A stretch of 64,000 bases of DNA, from positions 1 through 64,000 of the forward strand of contig JAZQOC010000129.1 of the NCBI GenBank assembly GCA_045627645.1. Direction: 5' to 3'. The first letter of the stretch is position 1; each line of letters begins with the position of its first letter. The position numbers and the translations under genes were made by a program. The notes under the pieces are model-generated. The model was not told where the DNA came from. It did not search any database and saw nothing but the letters and a program-made list of their open reading frames with translations. This DNA is from Colinaster sp045627645. GTDB lineage: Bacteria; Bacillota; Clostridia; Lachnospirales; Lachnospiraceae. Positions 53,754 through 63,727 of this stretch are shown one piece after another.

Positions 53754-54647
53754 TTACAGCTTTTGTCCAAGGGCAATCAGTGTTTTCTCTATCTTGGTCC
53801 TGATAAAATCTCTGTACTCATTCTTAACCAGATAGTACATATATGAATCAAGTACCATTTCTTTTGGAAGGCCTCGGCCTACCAGTTTAAAATTAACGTA
53901 ACCACGTTCAACAAGTCCAGCCAGTTCCTCATTGGAAATAAAGGCTGGTCTTTTTTTGCATTCCTCAAAGCAAGGTGTAGTATTTCTGTTTGGGCAGTTG
54001 AATACTGCTCCCCTGTCAAAGGTAAGCTGTCTCAAGGACTCGTCTCTGTAATGTTCTGTTCTCTTTGGACAGTTTGGATAACAAATCTCATCCACAAGTA
54101 TCTCAACCTTGGAAGCCTGTGGTTCAAGAGCCTTAAGTGCTTCTTCATCATGATTCATGTCATAATCAAGAACTACCATAAAGTAGCCATTGTCCAGTTC
54201 TTTCTGCATTCCTTCAAGTGTAGTTATACGTTTTGTGGTTGATGATATATATTCAAAGTCTGGATAATTCTTCTTAAGATAGTCCTCTAAAGGCTTTGAA
54301 TTAACCAGCACCTGATTCTTACCATTGTTGGCAATATCCATAATCATATTGCAATATGTATCATACACATGCTTCTCTTCAAGCAAAGAGTTCGTCCATG
54401 TAAATCTTACAGGTACACCAAAATTGTTGAAGGTCTGAATAATCTTCTCCATATCGCTTTTGGCACTTATACCATGTACGAATCTTCCCCCGTTCCATAT
54501 TGCTCCTGGAAATGTGCCATAAACCGACCCAACACAATATCCATCTCTGAACTTCTCAGGATGCTCCTTCATCAGATTGATAATAATCTGATTCAGATAA
54601 AAATTTACGAAAAATCCTGGCAGATGCCAGTATACTTTTTTTGCCAT
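53754..54647 (-). CDS. U32-like cysteine-cluster TIM-barrel protein (paralogue B)
   Basis: A 297-residue soluble protein. It starts KKVYWHLPGFFVNFYLNQI and contains GSVYGTFPGAIWNGGR, then DEICYPNCPKR, NCPNR and CFEECKKRP cysteines. The overall pattern (GVPVRFTWTN, GINxF-like VNFKLVGRG) is like peptidase U32-family proteins, whose cysteines hold an iron-sulphur cluster, but the usual catalytic signature is not obvious, so function is open. ATG at 54647 has GGGGGGAG just before it. It is a tandem paralogue of the next gene (13-base gap). Confidence 0.65.
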   Translation of the reverse strand: MAKKVYWHLPGFFVNFYLNQIIINLMKEHPEKFRDGYCVGSVYGTFPGAIWNGGRFVHGISAKSDMEKIIQTFNNFGVPVRFTWTNSLLEEKHVYDTYCNMIMDIANNGKNQVLVNSKPLEDYLKKNYPDFEYISSTTKRITTLEGMQKELDNGYFMVVLDYDMNHDEEALKALEPQASKVEILVDEICYPNCPKRTEHYRDESLRQLTFDRGAVFNCPNRNTTPCFEECKKRPAFISNEELAGLVERGYVNFKLVGRGLPKEMVLDSYMYYLVKNEYRDFIRTKIEKTLIALGQKL

Positions 54648-54660
54648 ACTCCCCCCGATT

Positions 54661-55614
54661 TTACGGCCACTTACTTGGTCTTGGCTTCTGAACGTTGATA
54701 ATTCCTGCATTTTCAAGATTCTTAATGAGCAACAATCTTGCTTCTCCGACACATTCAGGCTTTAACATGTAGAAACAATATGTATCTATGAGAGAGAAAA
54801 GATAAGCTGTTCTACCCTCAATCTTAAAGTTGTTAATTCCTGCTGGAACATATTTCTCCCAAATATCTTCTGGCGAAATATATGTAGGATATTCCTGAAT
54901 ATTGTGAATACAGTTATGATCACCATACTTACATGACCAAGGTTCAATTGGCTTTCTCTGCTCTGGTGGAAGCTTCATATTCTCGATAATTGTACGCTGA
55001 TTACGTCCAACATGCTTATAATGCTCTCCTCTTCTAGGACAGGCAGGCTCACACAAAGTATTAACCAGTACCTCAAGCTTTTCAGGCTTTTCAATCTGAC
55101 TAATAAGATCCCACCTGTTATTGAGATTATAATCGAGTACTACGTACTTGTAATCTCTGTCTATTTCAGCATTAAGCTGCTCAATATTCTTAATTTCCTT
55201 ACATGTAGAACTGTTGTACTCAAAATTTGGATACTTTTCTCTTAAATACTTCTCCAGTCTCTGATCCATGATAATAACTTCATTCATACCATTGTTAGCA
55301 GCATCCATACAGAAATTACAGAATGGATCATCAAAATCAGATTCCTCAAGTACTGGATTTGTAAATGTGTATCTGATAGGTACTCCCTGATCATTAACAG
55401 ACTTAATAACACTCTTTACATAGTTACTGTCACACTGATCATACCCAATCAGTCTTCCACCATTCCAGATGGAATATGGAAATGTACCAAATACTGATCC
55501 TATCTCAACGCCCTCTCTGAATATTTCAGGACGTGTCTTTAACATGCTTATCCAAAACATGTTAAGCGGATAATTATATCTTAATCCTGGTAAATGAAAT
55601 CTTACTGGTTTCAT
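54661..55614 (-). CDS. U32-like cysteine-cluster TIM-barrel protein (paralogue A)
   Basis: A 317-residue paralogue: RFHLPGLRYNYPLNMFW, GSVFGTFPYSIWNGGR, GVPIRYTFTN, NTLCEPACPRRGEHY and CKYGDHNCIHN mirror the neighbour. Both keep the IWNGGR and the C-x3-C-P pair. They probably arose by duplication and may form a heterodimer. The location between GH31/AraC and GH43 genes hints at a role in carbohydrate or cofactor metabolism, but the sequence does not show it. ATG at 55614 has GGAGG 8 bases upstream. Confidence 0.65.
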   Translation of the reverse strand: MKPVRFHLPGLRYNYPLNMFWISMLKTRPEIFREGVEIGSVFGTFPYSIWNGGRLIGYDQCDSNYVKSVIKSVNDQGVPIRYTFTNPVLEESDFDDPFCNFCMDAANNGMNEVIIMDQRLEKYLREKYPNFEYNSSTCKEIKNIEQLNAEIDRDYKYVVLDYNLNNRWDLISQIEKPEKLEVLVNTLCEPACPRRGEHYKHVGRNQRTIIENMKLPPEQRKPIEPWSCKYGDHNCIHNIQEYPTYISPEDIWEKYVPAGINNFKIEGRTAYLFSLIDTYCFYMLKPECVGEARLLLIKNLENAGIINVQKPRPSKWP

Positions 55615-55650
55615 CTAAATATCCTCCTTTTACAACCTCACTCATACTGA

Positions 55651-57186
55651 CTAGTTAAGAATCGGTCTGTATGACAGTGATTTAAATGTTGCGTATGTGC
55701 CTGTCTCCTGCTCCTCATCAGAATCTGCAAATACACCAATAGTACATCCAACGAAGCCCCCTGCGTCCTCTGTTGAAAGAGTAGAAATATCTATATTGTC
55801 TACAAACAATTCCATATCATTGCCTTCGCCAACATAAATTGATGCGCTAAGTCCACTGACTGAAATCATAAGTGAGACATTGTCATATGCAGCCATTGTA
55901 GATCCAAGCTTTTCCTCTACACCATTCTTCTTTAAAATTGCTGTAGCATGAATTCCTGCAAATTCTACATATAACTGATAATTGTCATTCTGATATAACA
56001 TCAGACCTGCCTTAGCCCCATTATACAACTCTTTTGATCTTAATACAGCAATTGCCTCAAAGCTGTGGCAATCCTGTCTGAGGGATATGTAAGGCTTTTT
56101 CTTAGTACACTTGATTGATAATCCATTTTCATCAAATGAGTACATATCATCCTCAGGATTTCTAAGTACCATAAGTGGCAATGGCAAACTATCCATCTGT
56201 CCAAACTCATAATGTTTGTCTGATAAAGGACAAAGACTTGGAGCACTTACCTCAAACTCAGGCAAATCTATTGTCAACTCATCTGATAAAACACCTATAC
56301 CAGGATTAACAATTGGCCATCCATCTTCCCATGCGACTCTTGCAAGGAAAGTTTCTCTTCCCATTGTTGTCTTACCCTTAATTGGACGTGTTGCAAGCAT
56401 TACCATGTACCAGTAACCATCTGCAGCCTGGAACATATCTGCATGACCAACATACTGAATTGGATATCGCTTACCAAGGTGTCTGTGTGTAAAAATAGGA
56501 TTATTAAAGTTATTCTCAAATGGGCCAAATACATTCTTTGATCTTGCTACGCTGACCGCGTGATTTGGGCCTGTACCGCCTTCTGCATGAAGAATGTAAT
56601 AATACTCGCCTATCTTATAAAGATGTGGTCCTTCAGGCCAATGAACGCCTTTCATGGCACCATTCCATACATCAACCGGCTCTCCAATGAGTTTAAAATT
56701 CTCTATATCAATTTCCTGAGTGTAGATATACCAATCACCATCGTACTGGCATCCTGCAGGATTTGGATGAGTTCCTGTATAGTAACATTTTCCATCCTCA
56801 TCAAAGAAAAGGGATGGATCAATACCTTCCGCATTCTCAATGTAATGTGGTTCAGACCATGGTCCTCTTGGATCTGTGGCTGTAACTATAAAGTTTCCGC
56901 CATGATCAACATTAGTACAGATAATATAATATGTACCCTTGTTATAACGAATTGTTGGTGCAAAGAGGCCTCTTGAAACCTCATCATCCCCCAATGGCAA
57001 CTGAGAGTTTCTATTGAGCGCATTTCCAATCTGCTCCCAATGTGCAAGGTCCTTACTGTGCATAATTGGAAGTCCTGGGAAATATGCAAAAGAAGAATTT
57101 ACGATATAGTAATCTTCTCCTACTGCAAGAATTGATGGATCTGGATAAAATCCTGATAATATTGGGTTATTTGCTTTTACTGCCAT
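55651..57186 (-). CDS. GH43 beta-xylosidase / alpha-L-arabinofuranosidase
   Basis: A 511-residue glycoside hydrolase family 43 enzyme. Five-blade propeller: NPILSGFYPDPSILAVGEDYYI, in part, with the base Asp in PDPS; IDPSLFFDEDGKCYY with the pKa-modulating Asp; and EGPHLYKIGEYYY with the acid Glu. A C-terminal beta-sandwich (about 325-511) is the GH43_C2 type. No signal peptide, so it cleaves imported xylo- or arabino-oligosaccharides. ATG at 57186 preferred; ATG at 57201 also possible. The ABC exporter ends 6 bases before the longer start. Confidence 0.88.
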   Translation of the reverse strand: MAVKANNPILSGFYPDPSILAVGEDYYIVNSSFAYFPGLPIMHSKDLAHWEQIGNALNRNSQLPLGDDEVSRGLFAPTIRYNKGTYYIICTNVDHGGNFIVTATDPRGPWSEPHYIENAEGIDPSLFFDEDGKCYYTGTHPNPAGCQYDGDWYIYTQEIDIENFKLIGEPVDVWNGAMKGVHWPEGPHLYKIGEYYYILHAEGGTGPNHAVSVARSKNVFGPFENNFNNPIFTHRHLGKRYPIQYVGHADMFQAADGYWYMVMLATRPIKGKTTMGRETFLARVAWEDGWPIVNPGIGVLSDELTIDLPEFEVSAPSLCPLSDKHYEFGQMDSLPLPLMVLRNPEDDMYSFDENGLSIKCTKKKPYISLRQDCHSFEAIAVLRSKELYNGAKAGLMLYQNDNYQLYVEFAGIHATAILKKNGVEEKLGSTMAAYDNVSLMISVSGLSASIYVGEGNDMELFVDNIDISTLSTEDAGGFVGCTIGVFADSDEEQETGTYATFKSLSYRPILN

Positions 57187-57206
57187 AATTTCTACCTGCA
57201 ATCTTT

Positions 57207-58124
57207 CTAAGCCTGTGGCTTGCTAATAACTATCTCTCCATCTCTTGAAGAAATCATAACTTTATTGTCTTCAAGACTAAGCGAATCAATTAAATCCTGA
57301 GGAATCTGAAGTCTGTTTGCCTTATCCAGGATAACATATTCATTCTGAGTATCTTCCTCTCGCCAGTCAATGTTTGTTTCCTTAACACGGTCGGCATAAG
57401 CTTCCTTAAGTATTCTTTCTGAACTTATCTTTCCATCCCTGATAGCTACAACACGCTTAACCTTCTTTGATAATGCCATGTCATGTGTAACTATAAGTAT
57501 GGTCTGACCGCTCTTGTTAAGCTCTGTAAATACATCAAATATATAATTGGCGGTATTAACGTCTACAGAACCCGTAGGCTCATCCGCCAATAGAAGCTTT
57601 GGTGAATTGGCAAGGGCAATAGCTATAGCAACTCTTTGCTGCTCACCACCGGAGAGCATATTCATACGGCTGTTCTTCTTATGAGCCATACCTACCTTCT
57701 CGAGCAGTTCCATAGCCTTATCATGCTTTGCCTTTGAACTTGACAGATACATTGGAAGCATAACATTTTCAATAGCTGACAAAAATGGAAGCATGTTTCG
57801 TCCATTGTTCTGCCAAACAAATCCAACTGTATCCTTCTTGTAATTCACAAGTTCTTTCTCAGTCATAGTAAACAGGTTCTTGCCATCTACCCATAACTTT
57901 CCAGCACTTGGTCTGTCAAGTCCACCAATCATGTTAAGGAATGTGGACTTACCACTACCAGAATTACCAATCATGGCTGTAAGCTCGCCACGCTGTACTT
58001 CCAAATCAAGTCCCTGCAGAGCCAAAACTTCAGTTTCTTTTGTCTTATAAATCTTAACAAGGCCTTCGGCACGAATCATTACATCATCTTCTGTGCTCTT
58101 AACCCCTGTTTCTTCATTAGGCAT
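57207..58124 (-). CDS. ABC exporter ATPase with C-terminal extension
   Basis: A 305-residue LolD/MacB-type ATP-binding subunit: Walker A GNSGSGKSTFL, signature MLSGGEQQRVAIA, Walker B LLLADEPTGSVD, switch His in VTHD. After the cassette (about residue 230) comes a 75-residue tail ending in KVMISSRDGEIVISKPQ, which resembles an AbrB/SpoVT-like strand swap (RLQIPQDLIDSL...). It overlaps the second ATPase gene by 8 bases. Confidence 0.88.
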   Translation of the reverse strand: MPNEETGVKSTEDDVMIRAEGLVKIYKTKETEVLALQGLDLEVQRGELTAMIGNSGSGKSTFLNMIGGLDRPSAGKLWVDGKNLFTMTEKELVNYKKDTVGFVWQNNGRNMLPFLSAIENVMLPMYLSSSKAKHDKAMELLEKVGMAHKKNSRMNMLSGGEQQRVAIAIALANSPKLLLADEPTGSVDVNTANYIFDVFTELNKSGQTILIVTHDMALSKKVKRVVAIRDGKISSERILKEAYADRVKETNIDWREEDTQNEYVILDKANRLQIPQDLIDSLSLEDNKVMISSRDGEIVISKPQA

Positions 58125-58797
58125 TGATTCTTTCTCCGTTTTCTAATTCTATAATCATATCAGCTGCCCCCATAAGACCTACGTCATGGGTTGTCATCAG
58201 AATAGTAATACCTTCTTCAGAACTCATCTTCTGGAATGTCTCTGTAACCTTGGCTGCCATAGCAGAATCAAGCTCTGCTGTAGGCTCATCAGCGAAGATA
58301 ATCTTAGGCTGATGTACAAAAGCTCTGGCAATGGCAACTCTTTGCTGCTCACCACCCGACATCTCTGATGGGTAGTGGGTCATACGGTTTCCAAGTCCAA
58401 CCTTCTTAAGACACTCCTCAATTCTTTGCTCAGCATCCTTATTGATAGGAACGCCTGCCATACGCAGGGCAAATTCAACATTCTGATATGCATTTAATGA
58501 AGGAATAAGTGACACAGACTGAAATACAAATCCTGTCTTTCTTCTTCTAAGTTCCTCTCTTTCGTATGCAGAAAGATCCTTAACATTCTGACCATCCAGA
58601 ATGATTTCTCCTGTAGTAGGATCGTCAAGAGTACTAAGTATATTCATAAGTGTGGTCTTACCAGAACCAGAACGACCACGTAAGATGGCAAATACGCCCT
58701 CTCCAATCTCTAAATCTATTCCTTTTAATGCCTGAAACTCTCCACCAGGTACAGCGAAAGTTCTTGTTATATTTTTTCCAACAATCATCTCTTTCAT
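58117..58797 (-). CDS. ABC exporter ATPase (MacB/LolD type)
   Basis: A 226-residue ATP-binding protein: Walker A GRSGSGKTTLM, signature EMSGGEQQRVAIA, Walker B IIFADEPTAELD, TTHDVG. It overlaps the permease stop by one base and the other ATPase by eight. Two different ATPases with one FtsX-like permease suggest a heterodimeric motor. Confidence 0.9.
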   Translation of the reverse strand: MKEMIVGKNITRTFAVPGGEFQALKGIDLEIGEGVFAILRGRSGSGKTTLMNILSTLDDPTTGEIILDGQNVKDLSAYEREELRRRKTGFVFQSVSLIPSLNAYQNVEFALRMAGVPINKDAEQRIEECLKKVGLGNRMTHYPSEMSGGEQQRVAIARAFVHQPKIIFADEPTAELDSAMAAKVTETFQKMSSEEGITILMTTHDVGLMGAADMIIELENGERINA

Positions 58798-61598
58798 TAT
58801 TCTTCTCCCAGTTTCAGAGCCTTAGCTACATTCATTCTAAACAGTAATGTTATAAGTACTGCTACAGCACTAATCATTACAAGAGCAATAACGCCATAGA
58901 GACGAATAAGGTCCGCATTCTCAATGATTAGTCTGAGAGGCAGAATCTGTGTTGCCGATGCAAATGAGAGCTGAATGATAGGAACAAACATCTTAGACGA
59001 TATCCAGCCTATACCAATACCTGCGAATACAGAAAGCACACCAGCAAAAAGCTGTTCAATTAACAGCATCTGTACCACTTCCTTCTTGTGGAAACCGCTG
59101 GCACGCAATACACCAAAGATTAACTCCCTGTCCTTGATAGACATTATCCAGTAAATCATATAACCGACTGCACAAAGAATAATTGTTACAACGAATCCTA
59201 AGGTAAGGACGCCGTTTGTTCCCTGTAACAACGGATCTGTAGTTGTTTCTTCCAAATCCTTATCTCGGTTTACATAACGTTTAACTTTGAAATTATTATC
59301 CTCTATCCAGCTATATATTTCCGCTTCATCAACATCACCCTTAAGACTTGTCCATATTTCATATGGCTGTACTCCGAACGCATTTCTCGAATAATCATAA
59401 TGCATTACAGCCAGGAACTTATCTTCTGTTTTGGCTGTACCTTCCGGAGTAATTACTGTCTCTGTTGGAGAATATCCTGGCCAGTAATCAAAGAAATCGA
59501 CAACTTTGCAGGAAGCGACCTTCTGACCCTCATTACGAATTTCAATAGTATCGCCAATATCATAACCAAGCTGTTTTCTAAAGTTCTCTGATAAAAGAAC
59601 ACCCTTCTGTTCTACTGCAAGTTCATTAAGATATTCATAGTAATGCTTATCCAGATAATTCTTATCTACATAAGTAATAGAACCAAAGTCTTTGGTATGA
59701 ATACCCATAATATTGACTTTCTTGCGATCATTTTTACCAGAAGACATATATCCATTAACATCATTATATACACGTGTATATTTATCAATATATGGAACTG
59801 AAGCAAACTTCTTATAATCAGGTTCTACATATACACCTGTCTTGTTTCCTTCCTGATCCACAGCTTCTTCCCATTTTTCCGCCAGAATCATATCTACGCC
59901 ATCTGCATACTCTGTATTCATGATTGCATTTTCAAGAATAGTACGAGCAACTGTAGAATGATACATACCAAGTGAAATGGTCATAATCAAAAACAGAATA
60001 ATAAGCTGCTGCTTTCCACTCTGCTTAATAGTCTCCATAAATGAAATATAGCTGGCTGGTCCCCACTTCTTCTTTCCGATATTAAACACCAGCTTAATAA
60101 GAAGTGGCTGAAGTCTGATATATAAAAGTCCCATACCAACAATGAACAGTGACGAACTGATATATAACAATGGATCCAGACTTTCACCTGCAAGAACAGA
60201 GCCTGATACATCTGACATATTCTTGTGGAAGTTATAATATCCATATCCTGATACTCCAAGTAAAATAAGATCAAGATAAAATTTCTGCCACAAAGCCTTC
60301 TTATGACTGTTCTTTGACTGCTTAAGATTTACAATCGAAACCTTACTATGCTTAATTGCTGGGATTGTAATTGTAAGCAGTGTAATAAGCATTGCCGCAA
60401 GAGCATAAATAAAGCTCTTACCTGTATATGTAATATCCAGAGTTCTTGAACCATTAAAATCAAGGAAGTTTCTTACAGCTCCCAAAACCTTACTAAATAC
60501 TGCTCCAAGCGGTATACCCAATATCCCACCTGCAAGAGTAAGAACTATACCCTGATAGAGATAAAGTCTGAATATCTGACTTCTTGAACTACCTCTTGAT
60601 TTGATTACGGATATCTCATTTTTCTCCATCTCATACATCTGACCTGAAATCATGAGAAGGAAGGCCGCCAGCATAATCAGAACTGGGACCTGCATAATAA
60701 CAAGGGTAGCTGATATACGATTAATCTTCTTGTTATATTCTTCAAATAAAGTACTGTAAACCGGATCAGTGATTACACTCCTGTACTTACTTTTCTTAGC
60801 AAGATACTGAGTATTTTTAAGAATACCCGCAACCTCTTCAGTTGTTATATCTTCGTACTCAAACTGTGTATAGAAGAAACTGTTTACAGTAAATTTCTTG
60901 GCATTTTCTCCTGTAAACATACTTCTGAAGAGATCTTCACGCATAAAGCATGATAACTCCAAATCCTTACTACGCATCTGCCAGTAAAATGGGTCATCAT
61001 TTTTTTGAGCATATACACCCTTGATAAGTAATGTAATAGGCTTTTTGTCAACAGTAGTCAGTGACTTATAAGTCAGATGCTCACCTACAAGAAGTCCATT
61101 CTTTAGCATAGTATCCTGAGATACTAATACTTCAATTGCGCCATCTTCTGACAAACCGCTTTCAGAATACAGTTCACCACCTACAATAGTGATATGCTCT
61201 TCAAAGTCTGTTGCAAAGGCCACGGAAAGACTCATTTCATCTGCATCAGATCTGTTCATATCAGATCTGATTGTACTGTTTAATACATTGTAGTACTGTA
61301 TTAAACGCTTTGGAGTAACACCGATCTGCTCACAAAGTCCTTCCTGAAACTTCTCAAGTTTTTTTATCGTTTCACCTTTTTTATCATTTTTAGATATGGT
61401 CTTCATGGCTATCTGAGTTGGATATACACCATTCTCAGATATATAATTGCGAATCTCATCCTGAAGCATCCTGTCATATGCAGCCTTCTGGTAAAGAGGA
61501 AAGCTTACAACAGTTGCTACCAACAGAATACAACCTAACAGAAGGCTGAGATTCATCCATCTTTTATGCCACATCTTTTGTAACATTATTCCCAGCAT
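58797..61598 (-). CDS. FtsX/MacB-like ABC permease, 933 residues
   Basis: A large permease with an N-terminal helix, a large extracellular domain (about 40-295), three helices, an intermediate helix group (about 440-560), a second extracellular domain and three C-terminal helices: two FtsX-type units fused. This is a typical Gram-positive tripartite-like exporter permease for peptides or lipids. It overlaps the adaptor gene by 13 bases. A motif copy (59267-59277) encodes RYVNRD in the second outer domain. Confidence 0.87.
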   Translation of the reverse strand: MLGIMLQKMWHKRWMNLSLLLGCILLVATVVSFPLYQKAAYDRMLQDEIRNYISENGVYPTQIAMKTISKNDKKGETIKKLEKFQEGLCEQIGVTPKRLIQYYNVLNSTIRSDMNRSDADEMSLSVAFATDFEEHITIVGGELYSESGLSEDGAIEVLVSQDTMLKNGLLVGEHLTYKSLTTVDKKPITLLIKGVYAQKNDDPFYWQMRSKDLELSCFMREDLFRSMFTGENAKKFTVNSFFYTQFEYEDITTEEVAGILKNTQYLAKKSKYRSVITDPVYSTLFEEYNKKINRISATLVIMQVPVLIMLAAFLLMISGQMYEMEKNEISVIKSRGSSRSQIFRLYLYQGIVLTLAGGILGIPLGAVFSKVLGAVRNFLDFNGSRTLDITYTGKSFIYALAAMLITLLTITIPAIKHSKVSIVNLKQSKNSHKKALWQKFYLDLILLGVSGYGYYNFHKNMSDVSGSVLAGESLDPLLYISSSLFIVGMGLLYIRLQPLLIKLVFNIGKKKWGPASYISFMETIKQSGKQQLIILFLIMTISLGMYHSTVARTILENAIMNTEYADGVDMILAEKWEEAVDQEGNKTGVYVEPDYKKFASVPYIDKYTRVYNDVNGYMSSGKNDRKKVNIMGIHTKDFGSITYVDKNYLDKHYYEYLNELAVEQKGVLLSENFRKQLGYDIGDTIEIRNEGQKVASCKVVDFFDYWPGYSPTETVITPEGTAKTEDKFLAVMHYDYSRNAFGVQPYEIWTSLKGDVDEAEIYSWIEDNNFKVKRYVNRDKDLEETTTDPLLQGTNGVLTLGFVVTIILCAVGYMIYWIMSIKDRELIFGVLRASGFHKKEVVQMLLIEQLFAGVLSVFAGIGIGWISSKMFVPIIQLSFASATQILPLRLIIENADLIRLYGVIALVMISAVAVLITLLFRMNVAKALKLGEE

Positions 61599-63727
61599 AC
61601 TGTCATCCCTTCTGTCAATCCTTCTACTATCCAGTAATTATTATTATCCGAACCTCCTGGAATAAAGCTTACAGTCTCTACTGAGCCATCTTCCTTAAGT
61701 ACATTGACATATGTTGATTTGTCCTTAAGCGTAACGGCAGCTTTAGGAACAATTAAAACATTCTTTTCATTTCTGACTGTAACATTGACCTTAATTGAAT
61801 TACGGTTCCACATACCCATCTTGATAGCATCCGTACCACCTACAGCATCAATCTCTTCCTGTGAAACAGCAATAATCGAGAAGTCATTGGTCAACTCCTT
61901 GGAAAGGCACATCTTACATACACTAACAACCTTTCCCTTAACAGTAACAACATTACCGCCTCCAGAAACCTTAATCTCGGCTTCGTTACCGTAATTAAGC
62001 TGATTCTTATCATCCTTAACAAGGATGTAACTTACTGAATCATCCACAAGTTCAGCAAGGCCTGCACCAGAATAAAGTAAATCCCCCGGCTTAAGCTGTG
62101 GAAGGTCCATAATCATACCGCTGTTTGGTGCCTTTATTTCCACAATACCGCTGTATTTAGAGAGCTTTGAAAGATTCCTTGTAATCTGATTAATCTCAGT
62201 CTCATAGGAAGTTATCTGCTTCTCAACACTTCTGTCTGGCTCATTTTTAGCATCATTATCTGCTTTTGTCTTTCTAAGTTTTGCAAGACGACTCTGTATT
62301 CTTTCCAGCTGTCTGTTCAATCTTTCAATCTCTATCTGGTCTGGTATTACTTCAATTGTACAGACAGGCTGATCCTTCTCAACTCTGTCGTCCACGCTTA
62401 CAAGGTATTCCTTAAAGTATACAGAACCATTCTCTACAGGATTAGTAATCCATTCTGAGAATGGATAATACAGGAATCCGTTGAGGTCTGTACCCATACT
62501 GTAATCACCTTTTGTAACCTGTGCTGTATTCTTACCTGTCTTTGGAGCCTGACCTGAAAGTACCTTATCGCCTTCGCTCAGCCCAGAAAGTACTTCTGCA
62601 TACATTCCATCCTTAACTCCAATCTGAACAGGCACATAGTCAGATTCTTCGCCATTGTACAGATATACGTAATAGCCATCTGACTCTTTCTTAAGAGAAT
62701 CAGACGGTACGCATAATACCTGCTCGCGAACATCCTTAACCATTACTACTACTGCATATGTACCAATAGTAATAGTTCCTGAAGGATCATCAAGGATAAA
62801 TGTTGTATAAACACTCTCTCCTGCTTCACTCTTCTGCTTATATTCTTCCGGCTCCATATTGACATATGTCAGTTCATAGCGCTGTCCATCAATAACAGCA
62901 TAAATATCCAACGCCTTGGAAATATTGGCCTTTGAAATATACTCTGTAAATAAAACTCGAGCCGATGTATCTCCTACTGCGATTACAGCTGCATCCTTGG
63001 CAATACTGTCACCACTGTAGTAATAATTACATGCTACAACCTCACCTGAAACATCAGAAATGATTGTCGCATTATCAATCTTAGCTCTAAGTCTATCGAT
63101 ATTTCCCAGCTTATAGCTGTGCTCAAGAGCATAGAGTTCCTCGTTTTGTTTAAAACTCTGCTCTAATCTTTCTCTGTTCTGAATGGCTCTGTTATAGTTT
63201 CCTTCAGGCATAAGAGCCATGGCAGCCCACCCTGCGTAAGCATCTGAATTCTCATCTGGCTTAAACTGGCAAAGTTCCATAAAAGGTACACTGGCTTCAT
63301 ATTCAGCCTTCCTCGCATCCTGAATATCAACCTGCATAGCCTTTCTAGAATTCTCGTAATTTACTTCATAATCCGATAATTCTTCTTCAAGCTGACGTAT
63401 CTGCTTGTCCAGTTCAGTAGTCTCTGAATAAACAAGAGCATCACCCTTGTTGACCTTTCCACCTGGTGTAATACCATACTTTTTAAAAGTCTGGTCCTTT
63501 TTGAATGCGTACTCTTCTACAGTTGGATTTACCGAACTTGAAAATACATCCGCAAAATACATATTGCGATATCCAACGACATCATAATCTGCAGTAACAC
63601 CTACTGGTTCTTCAAGAGTAATATTATCTTTCTTTCCGTCATCTTCTGTCTGACCGCATCCTGTACACACAGACATAAGCATTGCAGCACTCAGAAGATA
63701 CGCGATAAATTTGTTAGTTCTTTTCAT
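61586..63727 (-). CDS. Membrane-fusion-type adaptor lipoprotein (HlyD/MacA-like)
   Basis: A 713-residue exporter adaptor. Signal peptide with lipobox (VCTGCGQT, Cys near residue 24). Two coiled-coil hairpins and two lipoyl/beta-barrel sets are visible: the first around residues 90-240, the second around 440-560 with RQLERIQSRLAKLRK. It looks like two adaptor units in one protein, longer than usual (about 350-450). ATG at 63727 overlaps the upstream adaptor stop by four bases (ATGA). Confidence 0.83.
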   Translation of the reverse strand: MKRTNKFIAYLLSAAMLMSVCTGCGQTEDDGKKDNITLEEPVGVTADYDVVGYRNMYFADVFSSSVNPTVEEYAFKKDQTFKKYGITPGGKVNKGDALVYSETTELDKQIRQLEEELSDYEVNYENSRKAMQVDIQDARKAEYEASVPFMELCQFKPDENSDAYAGWAAMALMPEGNYNRAIQNRERLEQSFKQNEELYALEHSYKLGNIDRLRAKIDNATIISDVSGEVVACNYYYSGDSIAKDAAVIAVGDTSARVLFTEYISKANISKALDIYAVIDGQRYELTYVNMEPEEYKQKSEAGESVYTTFILDDPSGTITIGTYAVVVMVKDVREQVLCVPSDSLKKESDGYYVYLYNGEESDYVPVQIGVKDGMYAEVLSGLSEGDKVLSGQAPKTGKNTAQVTKGDYSMGTDLNGFLYYPFSEWITNPVENGSVYFKEYLVSVDDRVEKDQPVCTIEVIPDQIEIERLNRQLERIQSRLAKLRKTKADNDAKNEPDRSVEKQITSYETEINQITRNLSKLSKYSGIVEIKAPNSGMIMDLPQLKPGDLLYSGAGLAELVDDSVSYILVKDDKNQLNYGNEAEIKVSGGGNVVTVKGKVVSVCKMCLSKELTNDFSIIAVSQEEIDAVGGTDAIKMGMWNRNSIKVNVTVRNEKNVLIVPKAAVTLKDKSTYVNVLKEDGSVETVSFIPGGSDNNNYWIVEGLTEGMTVCWE

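Larger units (their letters stand above)
5790..59277. repeat. Dispersed TTATGTNAACC motif family (all copies)
   Basis: Exact TTATGTNAACC on the plus strand: 5790, 5820, 8547, 17238, 22475, 25084, 30276, 36857, 47064, 48771. On the minus strand (plus reads GGTTNACATAA), leftmost base: 22538, 29907, 33957, 34417, 34450, 42048, 42078, 59267. Variable base A in 11, C in 6, T in 1. Relaxed copies ending in T: 10702, 10879, 13509, 13703, 14120, 14191, 15250, 15601, 42658. Half of the exact copies are followed by G (often GC). Found by eye, so some may be missed. Confidence 0.85.
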
